A DNA stretch of 64,000 bases from Flammeovirgaceae bacterium (GTDB taxonomy: Bacteria; Bacteroidota; Bacteroidia; Cytophagales; Cyclobacteriaceae): the NCBI GenBank assembly GCA_021299455.1, contig JAJTGQ010000097.1, forward strand, positions 1 through 64,000, in the 5' to 3' direction. Shown here one piece after another: positions 35,808 through 43,694 of the stretch. Numbering within the stretch: position 1 is the stretch's first letter; every line of letters starts with the position of its first letter. The translations under genes and the position numbers were made by a program. Under the pieces are notes generated by a model that was given only the letters and a program-made list of their open reading frames with translations, searched no databases and was not told where the DNA came from.

Positions 35808-35859
35808 TCCTGACGGAAACAAAATTGAATTGTGGGAGCCGAAAGACGAGGGTTTTTAA
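35800..35859 (+). pseudogene. C-terminal scrap of a second VOC gene
   Basis: Overlapping the VOC stop, another frame reads IVDPDGNKIELWEPKDEGF and TAA (35857-35859). DPDGNKIELWEP is the classical VOC ending, here with the Glu ligand that the intact gene lacks. The rest of the second gene is missing, so the junction looks like a deletion or replacement scar. GAGGGT/ACCCTC (35848-35865) makes a small hairpin at the end. Confidence 0.6.
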
Positions 35860-35870
35860 ACCCTCATCTT

Positions 35871-36131
35871 TCATTTCATCGAAGCCCAACGTGCAACCTC
35901 TGATCTAAACCACTCGTCAGCTCCTTCAGTCCATTTGAAATTGTCACGGATATATTCCATCGTGTCTTTTTCAACATCGGTGTATTCTCCGCTGTCTTTC
36001 ACAGCAGCGATCATTGTTTCGGCATCCTGTTTTGAGATGCGGCCATCACCGGCACCCGCTATTGCCTCTTCAGCCATGTCAAGCAGATTGCCATCCATTT
36101 TTTTGCCATCAACCGTTTTGTAGTAGCTCAT
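35871..36131 (-). CDS. Small acidic conserved protein, unknown function
   Basis: 86 residues (MSYYKTVDGKKMDGNLLDMA). The region AIAGAGDGRISKQDAETMIA resembles an EF-hand-like loop, although several calcium ligands are absent. The C-terminal half is Trp- and acid-rich (FKWTEGADEWFRSEVARWAS). No signal peptide. It is a single gene without partners in the same direction within 95 bp. Function unknown. Confidence 0.65.
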   Translation of the reverse strand: MSYYKTVDGKKMDGNLLDMAEEAIAGAGDGRISKQDAETMIAAVKDSGEYTDVEKDTMEYIRDNFKWTEGADEWFRSEVARWASMK

Positions 36132-36226
36132 ATTTTTTTTTAACCAAGTTCAAGGAAAAGCATCGTCTACCAAAGTCAATTTGGTTACGATATTGTTAAC
36201 AATAGATGAACAGCGGGTGTGGTGCT

Positions 36227-36625
36227 TTACCCCTTTCTTAAATACTGCTTGGTGAGTTGCTTCAAAGCCATCTTATCATCATCGTTGCCGCCACTTTTTA
36301 CTTTGAGCATCAATTCAAAAAGCACATCTTGCTCATAGCCGAGGCGGGCCGCAATCTTTGAGCAAAATTTGATTTCTTCCTGGTAGAGTCGTTCATCAAT
36401 TTTCATCAGCTGAACAAGGCTGAAGATGTAGTCAAAACGCTGGTCATCAGTTAAATTATCTGGTATGATGATTTCGTGAGATTGGTAGAACAAAGTGGCG
36501 ACAGAAGATTCAGGAAAACTGTTGGCTTTTGCTATGTTGATGATGTAGGTTTTTTCACGCTCGGCCATATCTCCATCAATTCGAGCAAGATTCACCAGTA
36601 ATTTGAGTTGTTCCAGCAGCGCCAT
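36227..36625 (-). CDS. TerB-like helical protein
   Basis: 132 residues, all helical: MALLEQLKLLVNLARIDGDM, AEREKTYIINIAKANSFPES, FDYIFSLVQLMKIDERLYQE and IKFCSKIAARLGYEQDVLFE. Two acidic repeats (ARIDGDMAEREK and MKIDERLYQEEI) match the metal-binding halves of TerB/DjlA-N-like domains. No other ter genes are nearby, so tellurite resistance should not be assumed. Likely cytosolic. Confidence 0.7.
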   Translation of the reverse strand: MALLEQLKLLVNLARIDGDMAEREKTYIINIAKANSFPESSVATLFYQSHEIIIPDNLTDDQRFDYIFSLVQLMKIDERLYQEEIKFCSKIAARLGYEQDVLFELMLKVKSGGNDDDKMALKQLTKQYLRKG

Positions 36626-36710
36626 AAATCAGTTGTTTGTACCAAAAGTCAACAATTTATTGGCGAATAAAAATAGCCTAATATGAATTTCTATTACATT
36701 CGAGGCCTCA

Positions 36711-37298
36711 ATGAACTTTCTTGCGCATCTTTACTTATCGGCCGATGACCCCGAAATACAATTGGGCAACTTTATTGGTGACTTCGTTCGGGGCCGCGAC
36801 TTGTCGTCTCGTTTTTCGCCAGGTATTGTAAAGGGTATTTCGTTGCACCGCGAAATAGATGAATTTACAGATCGGCACGCCATTGTAAAACTGAGTAAAG
36901 ATCGGCTTCGCCCTAAGTACAGACACTATGCACCTGTAATTATTGATATGTTCTATGACCACCTTTTGGCGGTTAATTGGAATGCACATCACCATCAGCC
37001 ACTACCCGATTTTGCTGCTGCATGTTATGGCTATCTAACAAAAAGTGAAGCCATTTTGCCGGAACAAGTGAAATGGATGCTGCCACATATGATGCGAGGC
37101 AACTGGCTTGTCAACTATGGTAAGTTAGAAGGTATTCAACAAGCGCTGAGTGGCATGACAAGGCGATCTAAATTTGACTCTAAAATGAATGAGGCAACGG
37201 AAGAGCTCCAACAGTTCTACAAAGAGTTTGATCAGGAATTTCAATTATTCTTTCCGTTACTAAAAGAGCATGCAACACAATTTCTTGGCAAGTATTAA
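36711..37298 (+). CDS. acpH: Acyl carrier protein phosphodiesterase
   Basis: 195 residues (MNFLAHLYLSADDPEIQLGN). FIGDFVRGRDLSSRFSPGIV, GISLHREIDEFTDRHAIV and RYRHYAPVIIDMFYDHLLAV-type blocks are diagnostic of AcpH, an HD-fold enzyme that removes 4'-phosphopantetheine from ACP. The acid/His pairs in GDFVRG, HREIDEFTD and DMFYDH are the likely metal ligands. It is followed 12 bp later by a small conserved gene. Confidence 0.9.
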   Translation: MNFLAHLYLSADDPEIQLGNFIGDFVRGRDLSSRFSPGIVKGISLHREIDEFTDRHAIVKLSKDRLRPKYRHYAPVIIDMFYDHLLAVNWNAHHHQPLPDFAAACYGYLTKSEAILPEQVKWMLPHMMRGNWLVNYGKLEGIQQALSGMTRRSKFDSKMNEATEELQQFYKEFDQEFQLFFPLLKEHATQFLGKY

Positions 37299-37310
37299 TT
37301 TTGAAATCGT

Positions 37311-37688
37311 ATGGAAATACCCATGAACAATGACCCTGAGCTAAGCGGAAAATATTTGGGCACCATCAGCGCTGATTTTGTAAACGCAGCAGATACCCTG
37401 AAGGAAGCCTCGTATCAAATCAGAAAAGCTGGTTTTTCTTACCCTATTTTTGCCATTTCGAAAGAGGTGGTTCCGATAGGGCAGTTGCTAATTGACAAAT
37501 ACTCCTTACAACTGGAATGGAATTATTTTGCCTCTTTCATGGACGAGTTTGTGCAGCGCGAACTCATTGCTAAAGAGAAGGTAGATGATTTTGTTAGCGC
37601 CTACAAAGACCCCGATGAATTTTGTTGCCTATTTGTAGTAGACAAAGAATTTACTCGTTTTGTTTTTATTCCTTATCCCGAGGACTAG
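37311..37688 (+). CDS. Conserved hypothetical protein
   Basis: 125 residues (MEIPMNNDPELSGKYLGTIS). Two methionines are possible starts, four codons apart. It is alpha/beta without membrane helices: FVNAADTLKEASYQIRKAGF, SYPIFAISKEVVPIGQLLID and FCCLFVVDKEFTRFVFIPYP. I associate it with a family restricted to Bacteroidota, but no function is known to me. It follows acpH by 12 bp and converges with thiL with one base between the stops. Confidence 0.7.
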   Translation: MEIPMNNDPELSGKYLGTISADFVNAADTLKEASYQIRKAGFSYPIFAISKEVVPIGQLLIDKYSLQLEWNYFASFMDEFVQRELIAKEKVDDFVSAYKDPDEFCCLFVVDKEFTRFVFIPYPED

Positions 37689-37689
37689 T

Positions 37690-38727
37690 TTACAGCTTGG
37701 AAAAGTGATTCCAACCTTGAGCTGTTAATGGCACAATAGTCTCTTGTTTGGTCACCATCACATTTTGTTGTGGATTGTTATGCACATGCCCGATGAAGTG
37801 GATATCAGGGTGATTTTTTAATTTTTCATAATCGCTGGGGGTAATAGTAAAAAGTAACTCGTAGTCTTCGCCTCCATTCAGTGCGCAGGTAATCGGGTCA
37901 ATTTTAAATTCAATGGCTGTCTCAAATGCGCCAGCATCAATCGGCACTTTATCTTCGAAAATTTTGATGCCCACTCCAGAACTTTTGCTGAGGTGCAATA
38001 ACTCCGAAGCGAGTCCATCGGAGATGTCTATCATCGCAGTGGGCACGACTTCTTTATCTGCCAATTCGTGCACAATGTCCATTCTCGCCTCTGGTCTTAG
38101 TTGACGCCCCACGAGGTATTCATATTTTTCTAGATCAGGTTGCATCTCAGGGTTAGTGAGAAATACCTGTTTTTCGCGCTCCAGTACCTGCAGCCCCAAG
38201 TAGGCTGCCCCTAAGTCCCCGGTTACACAAATGATGTCGTTCACTTTAGCGGTGCTGCGAAGTGTTTCTTTCCCTTTGTTTACTCTTCCTAAAGCGGTGA
38301 TAGAAATAACAAGACCAGATGCAGAGGCAGATGTATCTCCACCCACCAAATCAACTTTATAATTTTCGCACGCAGAACGAATTCCATTATACACACTTTC
38401 GATAGCTTCTAATGAAAAACGGTTACTAAAAGCAAGGGCCACCGTAATTTGCTCTGGCTTTCCATTCATCGCTGCAATATCAGATACATTAGCAACTACA
38501 GCTTTATAGCCCAGATGCTGCAGCGGCATATACGACAGATCAAAATGCACGCTTTCTAACAGCATATCGGTGGTGACCAAAAGATATTCTTCGCCACTGG
38601 CAATCAAAGCGGCATCGTCACCAATACCCACGATTGATGTACTGTTTTGTAGCGAAAAGCTACTTTTTACTCGTTCAATAAGCCCAAATTCTCCTAAATC
38701 TGTGATTTCTGTTCTCTTCTCCGCCAT
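37690..38727 (-). CDS. thiL: Thiamine-monophosphate kinase
   Basis: 345 residues. IVGIGDDAALI, LLVTTDMLLESVHFDLSYMP, VVANVSDIAAMNGKPEQITV and KVDLVGGDTSASASGLVISI are the ThiL/PurM-like ATP- and Mg-binding blocks, and MIDISDGLASELLHL and LNGGEDYELLFTI follow in the second domain. It phosphorylates thiamine phosphate to the active diphosphate. A promoter box lies 43 bp upstream. No other thiamine genes are in the window. Confidence 0.94.
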   Translation of the reverse strand: MAEKRTEITDLGEFGLIERVKSSFSLQNSTSIVGIGDDAALIASGEEYLLVTTDMLLESVHFDLSYMPLQHLGYKAVVANVSDIAAMNGKPEQITVALAFSNRFSLEAIESVYNGIRSACENYKVDLVGGDTSASASGLVISITALGRVNKGKETLRSTAKVNDIICVTGDLGAAYLGLQVLEREKQVFLTNPEMQPDLEKYEYLVGRQLRPEARMDIVHELADKEVVPTAMIDISDGLASELLHLSKSSGVGIKIFEDKVPIDAGAFETAIEFKIDPITCALNGGEDYELLFTITPSDYEKLKNHPDIHFIGHVHNNPQQNVMVTKQETIVPLTAQGWNHFSKL

Positions 38728-38769
38728 GGGGTAAATTCAGTTAGTCGGTTGATATGTTTATTCGTCCGG

Positions 38770-38777
38770 CAAAAGTA
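38770..38777 (-). promoter_or_regulatory. Promoter -7 box of thiL
   Basis: On the minus strand TACTTTTG matches TAnnTTTG, 42 nt before the thiL ATG. The upstream TTG box is not clear (an ATTG sits 16 nt away), so confidence is moderate. Confidence 0.45.
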
Positions 38778-38846
38778 CGACTTGGGGCTGATACAATGCG
38801 AAGGTGTCAACCTTACCTGTATCTATGTTCAAAAGAAAGAAACGAT

Positions 38847-39005
38847 ATGAAAAAGTGTGTTGTACCTTTTGTAGTGGCGATGATCATTTTTACTTCTTGT
38901 CGGGTAGAAAGACCTTATTATGAAACGCCCATTGGCAAGAAGAAGCAAGATTACTATAACAAGATTCAATATGGCGCAAAAGAGCGCCCGAAGCGGAAAT
39001 TTTGA
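38847..39005 (+). CDS. Very small lipoprotein
   Basis: 52 residues from ATG 38847 (MKKCVVPFVVAMIIFTSCRV), with a lipobox at FTSC. The track start at 38754 adds 31 unlikely residues. The mature part is short and basic (RPYYETPIGKKKQDYYNKIQ, YGAKERPKRKF). No family recognised. It lies between the divergent thiL and the convergent epimerase gene. Confidence 0.6.
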   Translation: MKKCVVPFVVAMIIFTSCRVERPYYETPIGKKKQDYYNKIQYGAKERPKRKF

Positions 39006-39059
39006 AGTATGAGGTTGTGAGAGCTGTGCTATGAAAGGAGCTCAAACATGTCCAGTCAC

Positions 39060-39461
39060 TTACGGATGTTTTTCTTCACACAACTCAACCAAAACATTGT
39101 TCGTGGTTTTTGGGTGTAAAAAAACAATGCGTTTGTTATCAGCGCCATCTTTGGGTTCGGATAGTGGGCGAAAACCCTTTTCGATTTCTTCTTTCACCCG
39201 ATCTTCCAAGCCCACAACCCCAAATGCCAAATGATGAAGCCCTTCGCCCCTCTTTTCAATGAATTTTGCAATGGGTGAATCTGCGCGAATCGCTTCCAAC
39301 AGCTCTATCTTAATTCCGCCCACGTCAAAAAACGATGTTCTCACACCTTCTGAAGCCACTTCTTCGATTTTATAATGGGGTTTTCCGAGCAGTTTTGCGA
39401 ATAGCGCGTTTGACTCTGTCAGGTTCTTGACGGCAATGCCAATATGTTCTAGTTTTTCCAT
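39060..39461 (-). CDS. mce: Methylmalonyl-CoA epimerase
   Basis: 133 residues from ATG 39461 (MEKLEHIGIAVKNLTESNAL); the track start 13 codons upstream is not needed. VOC fold with the metal ligands His in LEHIGIAV and GLHHLAFGV and Glu in IKIELLEAI and VLVELCE. VASEGVRTSFFDVGGIKIEL is diagnostic. It interconverts the methylmalonyl-CoA epimers between propionyl-CoA carboxylase and the mutase, neither of which is in the window. Confidence 0.92.
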   Translation of the reverse strand: MEKLEHIGIAVKNLTESNALFAKLLGKPHYKIEEVASEGVRTSFFDVGGIKIELLEAIRADSPIAKFIEKRGEGLHHLAFGVVGLEDRVKEEIEKGFRPLSEPKDGADNKRIVFLHPKTTNNVLVELCEEKHP

Positions 39462-39607
39462 AATAGGGTATTGATCAGGTTTTCTTAATTTTGATCTCAA
39501 ATTGTGAAACTTTTACGGGTTTCCGAAAGTTTTACATGTGCTACAAAGCTTTTGGCTAAAGTAGTTAAGTTATTGGATAAACTAATAGATCGAAGTAGTA
39601 GAATCAG

Positions 39608-40030
39608 ATGCCAAAAATAACACTCGAAGCAACAACTGACATACACGTGGAATCTGCTCGTGTGCAACAGCAAGTCAAAGATTATTTGGGCTTGCGCACA
39701 AGTGATCTCGTCTTTGAGTTTAGCAATGTAGATGGCAAAGCAAAATTAGATTTGATCACGATCAATCCACGACACAATCAATCTTTTCTGTTTCACAGCG
39801 AGACTGGGTCGGACAAGGTGGATGCCTTGCGAAAGATGTGGGATTATGTGCAGAATTATAAGGAGAAAGAGAATTCCTATACAATCCAATGGGTAACGAA
39901 AAGTGATAGTGAATTGCACACTTCTTATTTTAGGGCCGGAAATATTTTAGAGGCATTAGAGAAGTTATACTATGGCCGAGATCGCAATACCATCACTGTT
40001 TTTAGTGTCGTGTTGAATCCAGTGGCTTAA
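39608..40030 (+). CDS. Conserved hypothetical protein upstream of an IscA-like gene
   Basis: 140 residues (MPKITLEATTDIHVESARVQ). Predominantly alpha/beta with FEFSNVDGKAKLDLITINPR, DKVDALRKMWDYVQNYKEKE and SYTIQWVTKSDSELHTSYFR, then FRAGNILEALEKLYYGRDRN. No cysteines and no signal peptide. It is 20 bp upstream of the IscA-like gene and probably in the same transcript, so a link to iron-sulfur cluster work is possible but unproven. Confidence 0.7.
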   Translation: MPKITLEATTDIHVESARVQQQVKDYLGLRTSDLVFEFSNVDGKAKLDLITINPRHNQSFLFHSETGSDKVDALRKMWDYVQNYKEKENSYTIQWVTKSDSELHTSYFRAGNILEALEKLYYGRDRNTITVFSVVLNPVA

Positions 40031-40050
40031 CAAATATTTTGTAAAAGACT

Positions 40051-40377
40051 ATGATTAGTGTGACGGAAAAAGCAAAAGAGAGAATTCTAAATCTTCGTAC
40101 AGAGGAGGGTAGAGGTCATGAGCAAAACATTCGTGTTTCAGTACAGGGAGGAGGCTGCTCGGGACTGATGTACGATTTAGGTTTTGATGCAGAGATCAAG
40201 CCGGCAGATCAAATTTTTGAAGACAAAGGAATCAAAATTTTAGTGGATAAAAAGAGCTTATTATATCTGTTAGGCACCACACTCGATTTTTCAGATGGGT
40301 TGAATGGAAAAGGATTCCAGTTTATCAATCCCAATGCCTCACGCACTTGCGGCTGTGGAGAAAGTTTTTCGGTATAG
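40051..40377 (+). CDS. Iron-sulfur cluster assembly protein, IscA/ErpA family
   Basis: 108 residues. The three conserved cysteines are present: GGGCSGLMYDLGFD and SRTCGCGESFSV (C-x-C-G pattern). ISVTEKAKERILNLRTEEGR, KILVDKKSLLYLLGTTLDF and KGFQFINPNA are standard for A-type carriers, which hold Fe-S clusters or iron and pass them to apoproteins. Which of the subtypes (IscA, ErpA, SufA) applies cannot be decided. Confidence 0.93.
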   Translation: MISVTEKAKERILNLRTEEGRGHEQNIRVSVQGGGCSGLMYDLGFDAEIKPADQIFEDKGIKILVDKKSLLYLLGTTLDFSDGLNGKGFQFINPNASRTCGCGESFSV

Positions 40378-40396
40378 AAATCAATCGCTGTGACCG

Positions 40397-40978
40397 CTAA
40401 AGCTTGATTAGATTTAGATCGAGAACAAATCCTTCTACAAGACCTTCGCCTTTTAACTTTTTGTCAAATCCTTCAATTTCTATTGTTTCTCTATTTGATT
40501 TATAGATGAATGATTTTTTTTGAAAAGGGTCGATCAGCCAAGCTAGCTGTGCTCCATTATCAATCCATGTTTTCATCTTTGCCTGAAGATCTTGTAATGA
40601 GTCTGATTTTGATTTAATCTCGATTACAAACTCGGGACAAATGGGCGCAAATTTATTTTGATCTTCTTCGGATAACGATCGCCATTTTGTTTTTGAGACC
40701 CACGATGCGTCTGGAGACAAGACCGAGCGATCAGGTAGCGTAAAGCCCGTTGAGGAGTCAAATGCGATTCCTTTTTTTTGCTCAACAGCCCAATTGGCAA
40801 GCTGTCGGGATACTTCCATATTCCAAAAGCCAGACAGTGATGTGACAGGTGACATAATTAGAACTTCAAGGTTGCTATTCCGTTCAATACGCAAGTCTTT
40901 ATTCTCAAGGCAAAACCACAGAAACTCATCGTCTGTCATTTTGTTGGTCACTCGATCTTTAAGAACAATTGTTTCCAT
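40397..40978 (-). CDS. Uma2-family (DUF820) PD-(D/E)xK nuclease-like protein
   Basis: 193 residues. Fold markers: MTDDEFLWFCLENKDLRIER, GFTLPDRSVLSPDASWVSKT, CPEFVIEIKSKSDSLQDLQA (the ExK of PD-ExK) and MKTWIDNGAQLAWLIDPFQK. The Uma2 family is common in cyanobacteria and Bacteroidota; nuclease activity is predicted, the role in vivo is unknown. It is the last of a minus-strand run, 36 bp after the RidA-like gene. Confidence 0.88.
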   Translation of the reverse strand: METIVLKDRVTNKMTDDEFLWFCLENKDLRIERNSNLEVLIMSPVTSLSGFWNMEVSRQLANWAVEQKKGIAFDSSTGFTLPDRSVLSPDASWVSKTKWRSLSEEDQNKFAPICPEFVIEIKSKSDSLQDLQAKMKTWIDNGAQLAWLIDPFQKKSFIYKSNRETIEIEGFDKKLKGEGLVEGFVLDLNLIKL

Positions 40979-41014
40979 AATTGTGATTCACTAGTAAAGC
41001 TACAAAAAAGGAAG

Positions 41015-41440
41015 CTAATTAATTGTCGCAATACATTTTAACTCAATTGCAATAGGTGTAGGCAACGCATTTATTTCTACCGTTGTGCGACAGGGTTGCG
41101 TTGCTTTGTCTGGAAAATAGCTGGCATAAATTTTATTGAAAATCGGAAAGTCGCTTTTCATATTGGTGAGATATACGGTTACATCAATCAGATCTTCCCA
41201 CCGCGAGCCGGAGGCTTCCAGAATTAGTTTTACATTTTTAAACACCGAATGACATTGAACCTCGATGTCGTAGGCAGCAATAGCTCCGTTGGCGTCCAAC
41301 GTTACACCGGGGATTTCTTTGGATCCTTTTTGGCGAGGGCCCACTCCCGACAAAAAAAGTAGGTTGCCCACTTTGCGCGCGTGCGGGTAAGCGCCAACTG
41401 GCTCTGGTGCTTGATCAGATGATATTAGTTGACTACTCAT
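41015..41440 (-). CDS. RidA/YjgF family protein, possibly 2-aminomuconate deaminase
   Basis: 141 residues. PEPVGAYPHARKVGNLLFLS and GVGPRQKGSKEIPG resemble the aminomuconate deaminase branch of RidA proteins. The imine-hydrolysing Arg lies in QPCRTTVEINALPTPIAIEL. If the subfamily is right it would act in tryptophan/kynurenine breakdown. No other kynurenine genes are visible in the window, so a general enamine/imine deaminase is the safe reading. Confidence 0.85.
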   Translation of the reverse strand: MSSQLISSDQAPEPVGAYPHARKVGNLLFLSGVGPRQKGSKEIPGVTLDANGAIAAYDIEVQCHSVFKNVKLILEASGSRWEDLIDVTVYLTNMKSDFPIFNKIYASYFPDKATQPCRTTVEINALPTPIAIELKCIATIN

Positions 41441-41447
41441 TTTGGTA

Positions 41448-42245
41448 TTATTGAATTTCGAAAACTAAACTACTCCACATACTTTGGTAATCAGCACTTG
41501 GTTTTTCAGAAGGAAACATTTTGACGGTGCTCACCATCCAAGGGCCTTTGGAGTTTAATGGAAATGTTATGTTGCCATCTTTCTCAGTATACATATTTTG
41601 TAAAAAAGTCGTGTTGCCGATTTTATTCCAAACTTTCACCAGTTGATTGATCGCAGGTTTCCCATTCACCAGTATTAAACAAGATAGATAATCACCCGAT
41701 TTAATTGCGTAAGGATTTTTGTTAGGGATGATTTCTACCGGTGTGCCAATTTTCTTTTTATACGTGTCTGTTACTTTGTCACCCGTTTGTACCAACAGCT
41801 TGACAAAACGCCCATAGAATTCCTTGCTTGATTTGTTCAGCTCATTATTTTTCTCGCGTAGTTCGTAAATATTCTCCAAGCCATCTTCCTTTAAATAAGC
41901 ATTGAATTTCTCTGCCTCTAACTCAATAAAAGCAAAATTGCTCTGCATGGTAATGAGTTGTGTTCCTTCTTCCGTCATCTTGACGACAACCTTGTCACGC
42001 GCTGTGACATTTACCAGTTTTTTAATATCTGTGACTTTTGCACCCGAATGTAACTCGAGCTTTTCTACCTTGTGTTTTTTCAGATCCCATGGCTCGCCCT
42101 CAAAGTTTTCGCCCACCATCAGGTTAAACTTCAATTCTTCCCCCACCGCTAAGCGGTACTTTCTGGGCAACAGCCAAAACTCATGGGCAATAGCCAACGT
42201 TCCACAGGTGATTAATAAAACAATCGTAATCAATTTTTTACACAT
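41448..42245 (-). CDS. DUF4198 domain secreted protein
   Basis: 265 residues with a signal peptide (MCKKLITIVLLITCGTLAIA) directly followed by HEFWLLPRKYRLAVGEEL, the typical mature start of DUF4198 proteins, whose N-terminal His may bind metal (relatives are components of nickel/cobalt uptake). Ig-like strand patterns follow (SCLILVNGKPAINQLVKVWN). It lies 7 bp upstream of the RidA-like gene. No metal transporter is next to it. Confidence 0.82.
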   Translation of the reverse strand: MCKKLITIVLLITCGTLAIAHEFWLLPRKYRLAVGEELKFNLMVGENFEGEPWDLKKHKVEKLELHSGAKVTDIKKLVNVTARDKVVVKMTEEGTQLITMQSNFAFIELEAEKFNAYLKEDGLENIYELREKNNELNKSSKEFYGRFVKLLVQTGDKVTDTYKKKIGTPVEIIPNKNPYAIKSGDYLSCLILVNGKPAINQLVKVWNKIGNTTFLQNMYTEKDGNITFPLNSKGPWMVSTVKMFPSEKPSADYQSMWSSLVFEIQ

Positions 42246-42287
42246 CGCTCTTACATTTTCAAATCAACGAATTTTCAAATTAACAAA

Positions 42288-43580
42288 TCAATTCATTAGT
42301 TCTTCAATCTCTTCTGTTTCAATTGGAATGTTTTTCATCAGATCGAAATTTTTATCCCTACCAATTACTATGTTGTTTTCAATTCGGATACCTAGTCCTT
42401 CTTCTTTGATATAAATGCCCGGCTCTACCGTCCATACCTGACCTACTTGAATTTTAGCGTGCATATTTCCGACATCGTGTACATCAAGGCCAAGCATGTG
42501 GGAGGTGCCATGCATAAAGTATTTTTGAAAAGCTGGCCTTTCCGAATTTTGATTTTTGATATCTGTTTTGCTTATCAATTTTAACTCCACTAACTCTTTT
42601 TCTATCAATTTTTGAATCTCTTTATGGAACTCAAAATAATGCACGCCTGGCCGCAACATTTTAATCGCTGCTTTTTGTACTCGAAGGACTGCATTGTAAA
42701 CATCTTTCTGTCGCTTGGTGTATTTTCCGTTTACCGGAATGCTCCGTGTTAAATCTGCATTGTAGTTAGCATATTCGGCACCTACATCTAATAAAAGAAT
42801 GTCTCCGTCTTGACACAATTTATCATTTTCAATGTAATGCAATACACATGAATTGGCACCGGAAGCGATGATCGGTGTATAGGCGAAACCTCTTGATCCG
42901 TTTCGCAAAAACTCATGGGCGTATTCGGCTTCTATTTCGTATTCTTTAACTCCGGGCTTTACAAACCGAAGCACTCTGCGAAATGCGGTCTCGGTGATAT
43001 CACATGCTTGTTGTAATAAATCAATTTCTGCTTTTGATTTGACATTTCTCAGTTTGCTGACAATCGGTGCCAATCGCTCGTACCGGTGCAATGGATACAG
43101 CTTTTTGCACCAATCAATGAATCGGGCATCCCGCGTTTCAACGTTGATCTCGGCCCGATAGTGCTCGTTGGTATTTAAGTAAACATTTTCAACGCCCCCC
43201 ATCGTCATCATGTGCCGGAATAGTTTGTTGAATTCTGAAAGCCACATTATCGTTTCAATACCTGTCAATTTGTGCGCTTCTTCTTTTGTTAATTTGTGTC
43301 CTTCCCAGATGGCTATTTGTTCATTGGTTTCTTGCACAAATAAGACTTCTCTGTATTTTTTGTCAGGGAAGTCCGGGCAGATCACCAGAATGCTGTTCTC
43401 TTGATCAACACCGGTCAAATAGAAAAGATCATTGTTTTGCCGAAACGGAAGATGCCCGTCTGCATTCGTAGGCATCGAATCGTTGGAGTTAAACAGTGCC
43501 AACGAAGCAGGTTTTAGTGCTTTTGCTAATTGATTTCGGTTGGAAACAAACAACGCTGGGTTAATGTCTTGGTATCTCAT
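42288..43580 (-). CDS. pepP: Aminopeptidase P (Xaa-Pro aminopeptidase), M24B family
   Basis: 430 residues. The N-terminal domain includes NNDLFYLTGVDQENSILVIC. The metal site of the pita-bread fold is complete: Asp in LLLDVGAEY and YNADLTRSIP, His in MHGTSHMLGLDVHDVG, and Glu in VWTVEPGIYI and RIENNIVIG. It removes N-terminal residues before proline. It is the first of the minus-strand group with the DUF4198, RidA and Uma2 genes, and divergent from lepA. Confidence 0.93.
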   Translation of the reverse strand: MRYQDINPALFVSNRNQLAKALKPASLALFNSNDSMPTNADGHLPFRQNNDLFYLTGVDQENSILVICPDFPDKKYREVLFVQETNEQIAIWEGHKLTKEEAHKLTGIETIMWLSEFNKLFRHMMTMGGVENVYLNTNEHYRAEINVETRDARFIDWCKKLYPLHRYERLAPIVSKLRNVKSKAEIDLLQQACDITETAFRRVLRFVKPGVKEYEIEAEYAHEFLRNGSRGFAYTPIIASGANSCVLHYIENDKLCQDGDILLLDVGAEYANYNADLTRSIPVNGKYTKRQKDVYNAVLRVQKAAIKMLRPGVHYFEFHKEIQKLIEKELVELKLISKTDIKNQNSERPAFQKYFMHGTSHMLGLDVHDVGNMHAKIQVGQVWTVEPGIYIKEEGLGIRIENNIVIGRDKNFDLMKNIPIETEEIEELMN

Positions 43581-43665
43581 AAGAACGTAAGTTACTAAAT
43601 TGACTATCTCGCAAAAAAAGAAAAATCAACCCGTTTTTCACCTTCCCAACACATCATTTTATCCT

Positions 43666-43673
43666 TACCTTTG
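43666..43673 (+). promoter_or_regulatory. Promoter -7 box of lepA
   Basis: TACCTTTG matches TAnnTTTG. It overlaps the TTG start used by the ORF track (43671), so that start cannot be on the transcript; the ATG at 43695 or 43704 must be used. Confidence 0.55.
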
Positions 43674-43694
43674 CCTTTTAAAAATCTTGAAAGA

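Noticed and set aside
36227-36625. Tellurite resistance locus
   Set aside because: Only a TerB-like helical domain is present; no terC, terD or terZ neighbours.
43671-43694. TTG start of lepA as given in the ORF track
   Set aside because: It overlaps the TACCTTTG promoter box, so it would not be in the mRNA; ATG 43695 or 43704 fits the family start.
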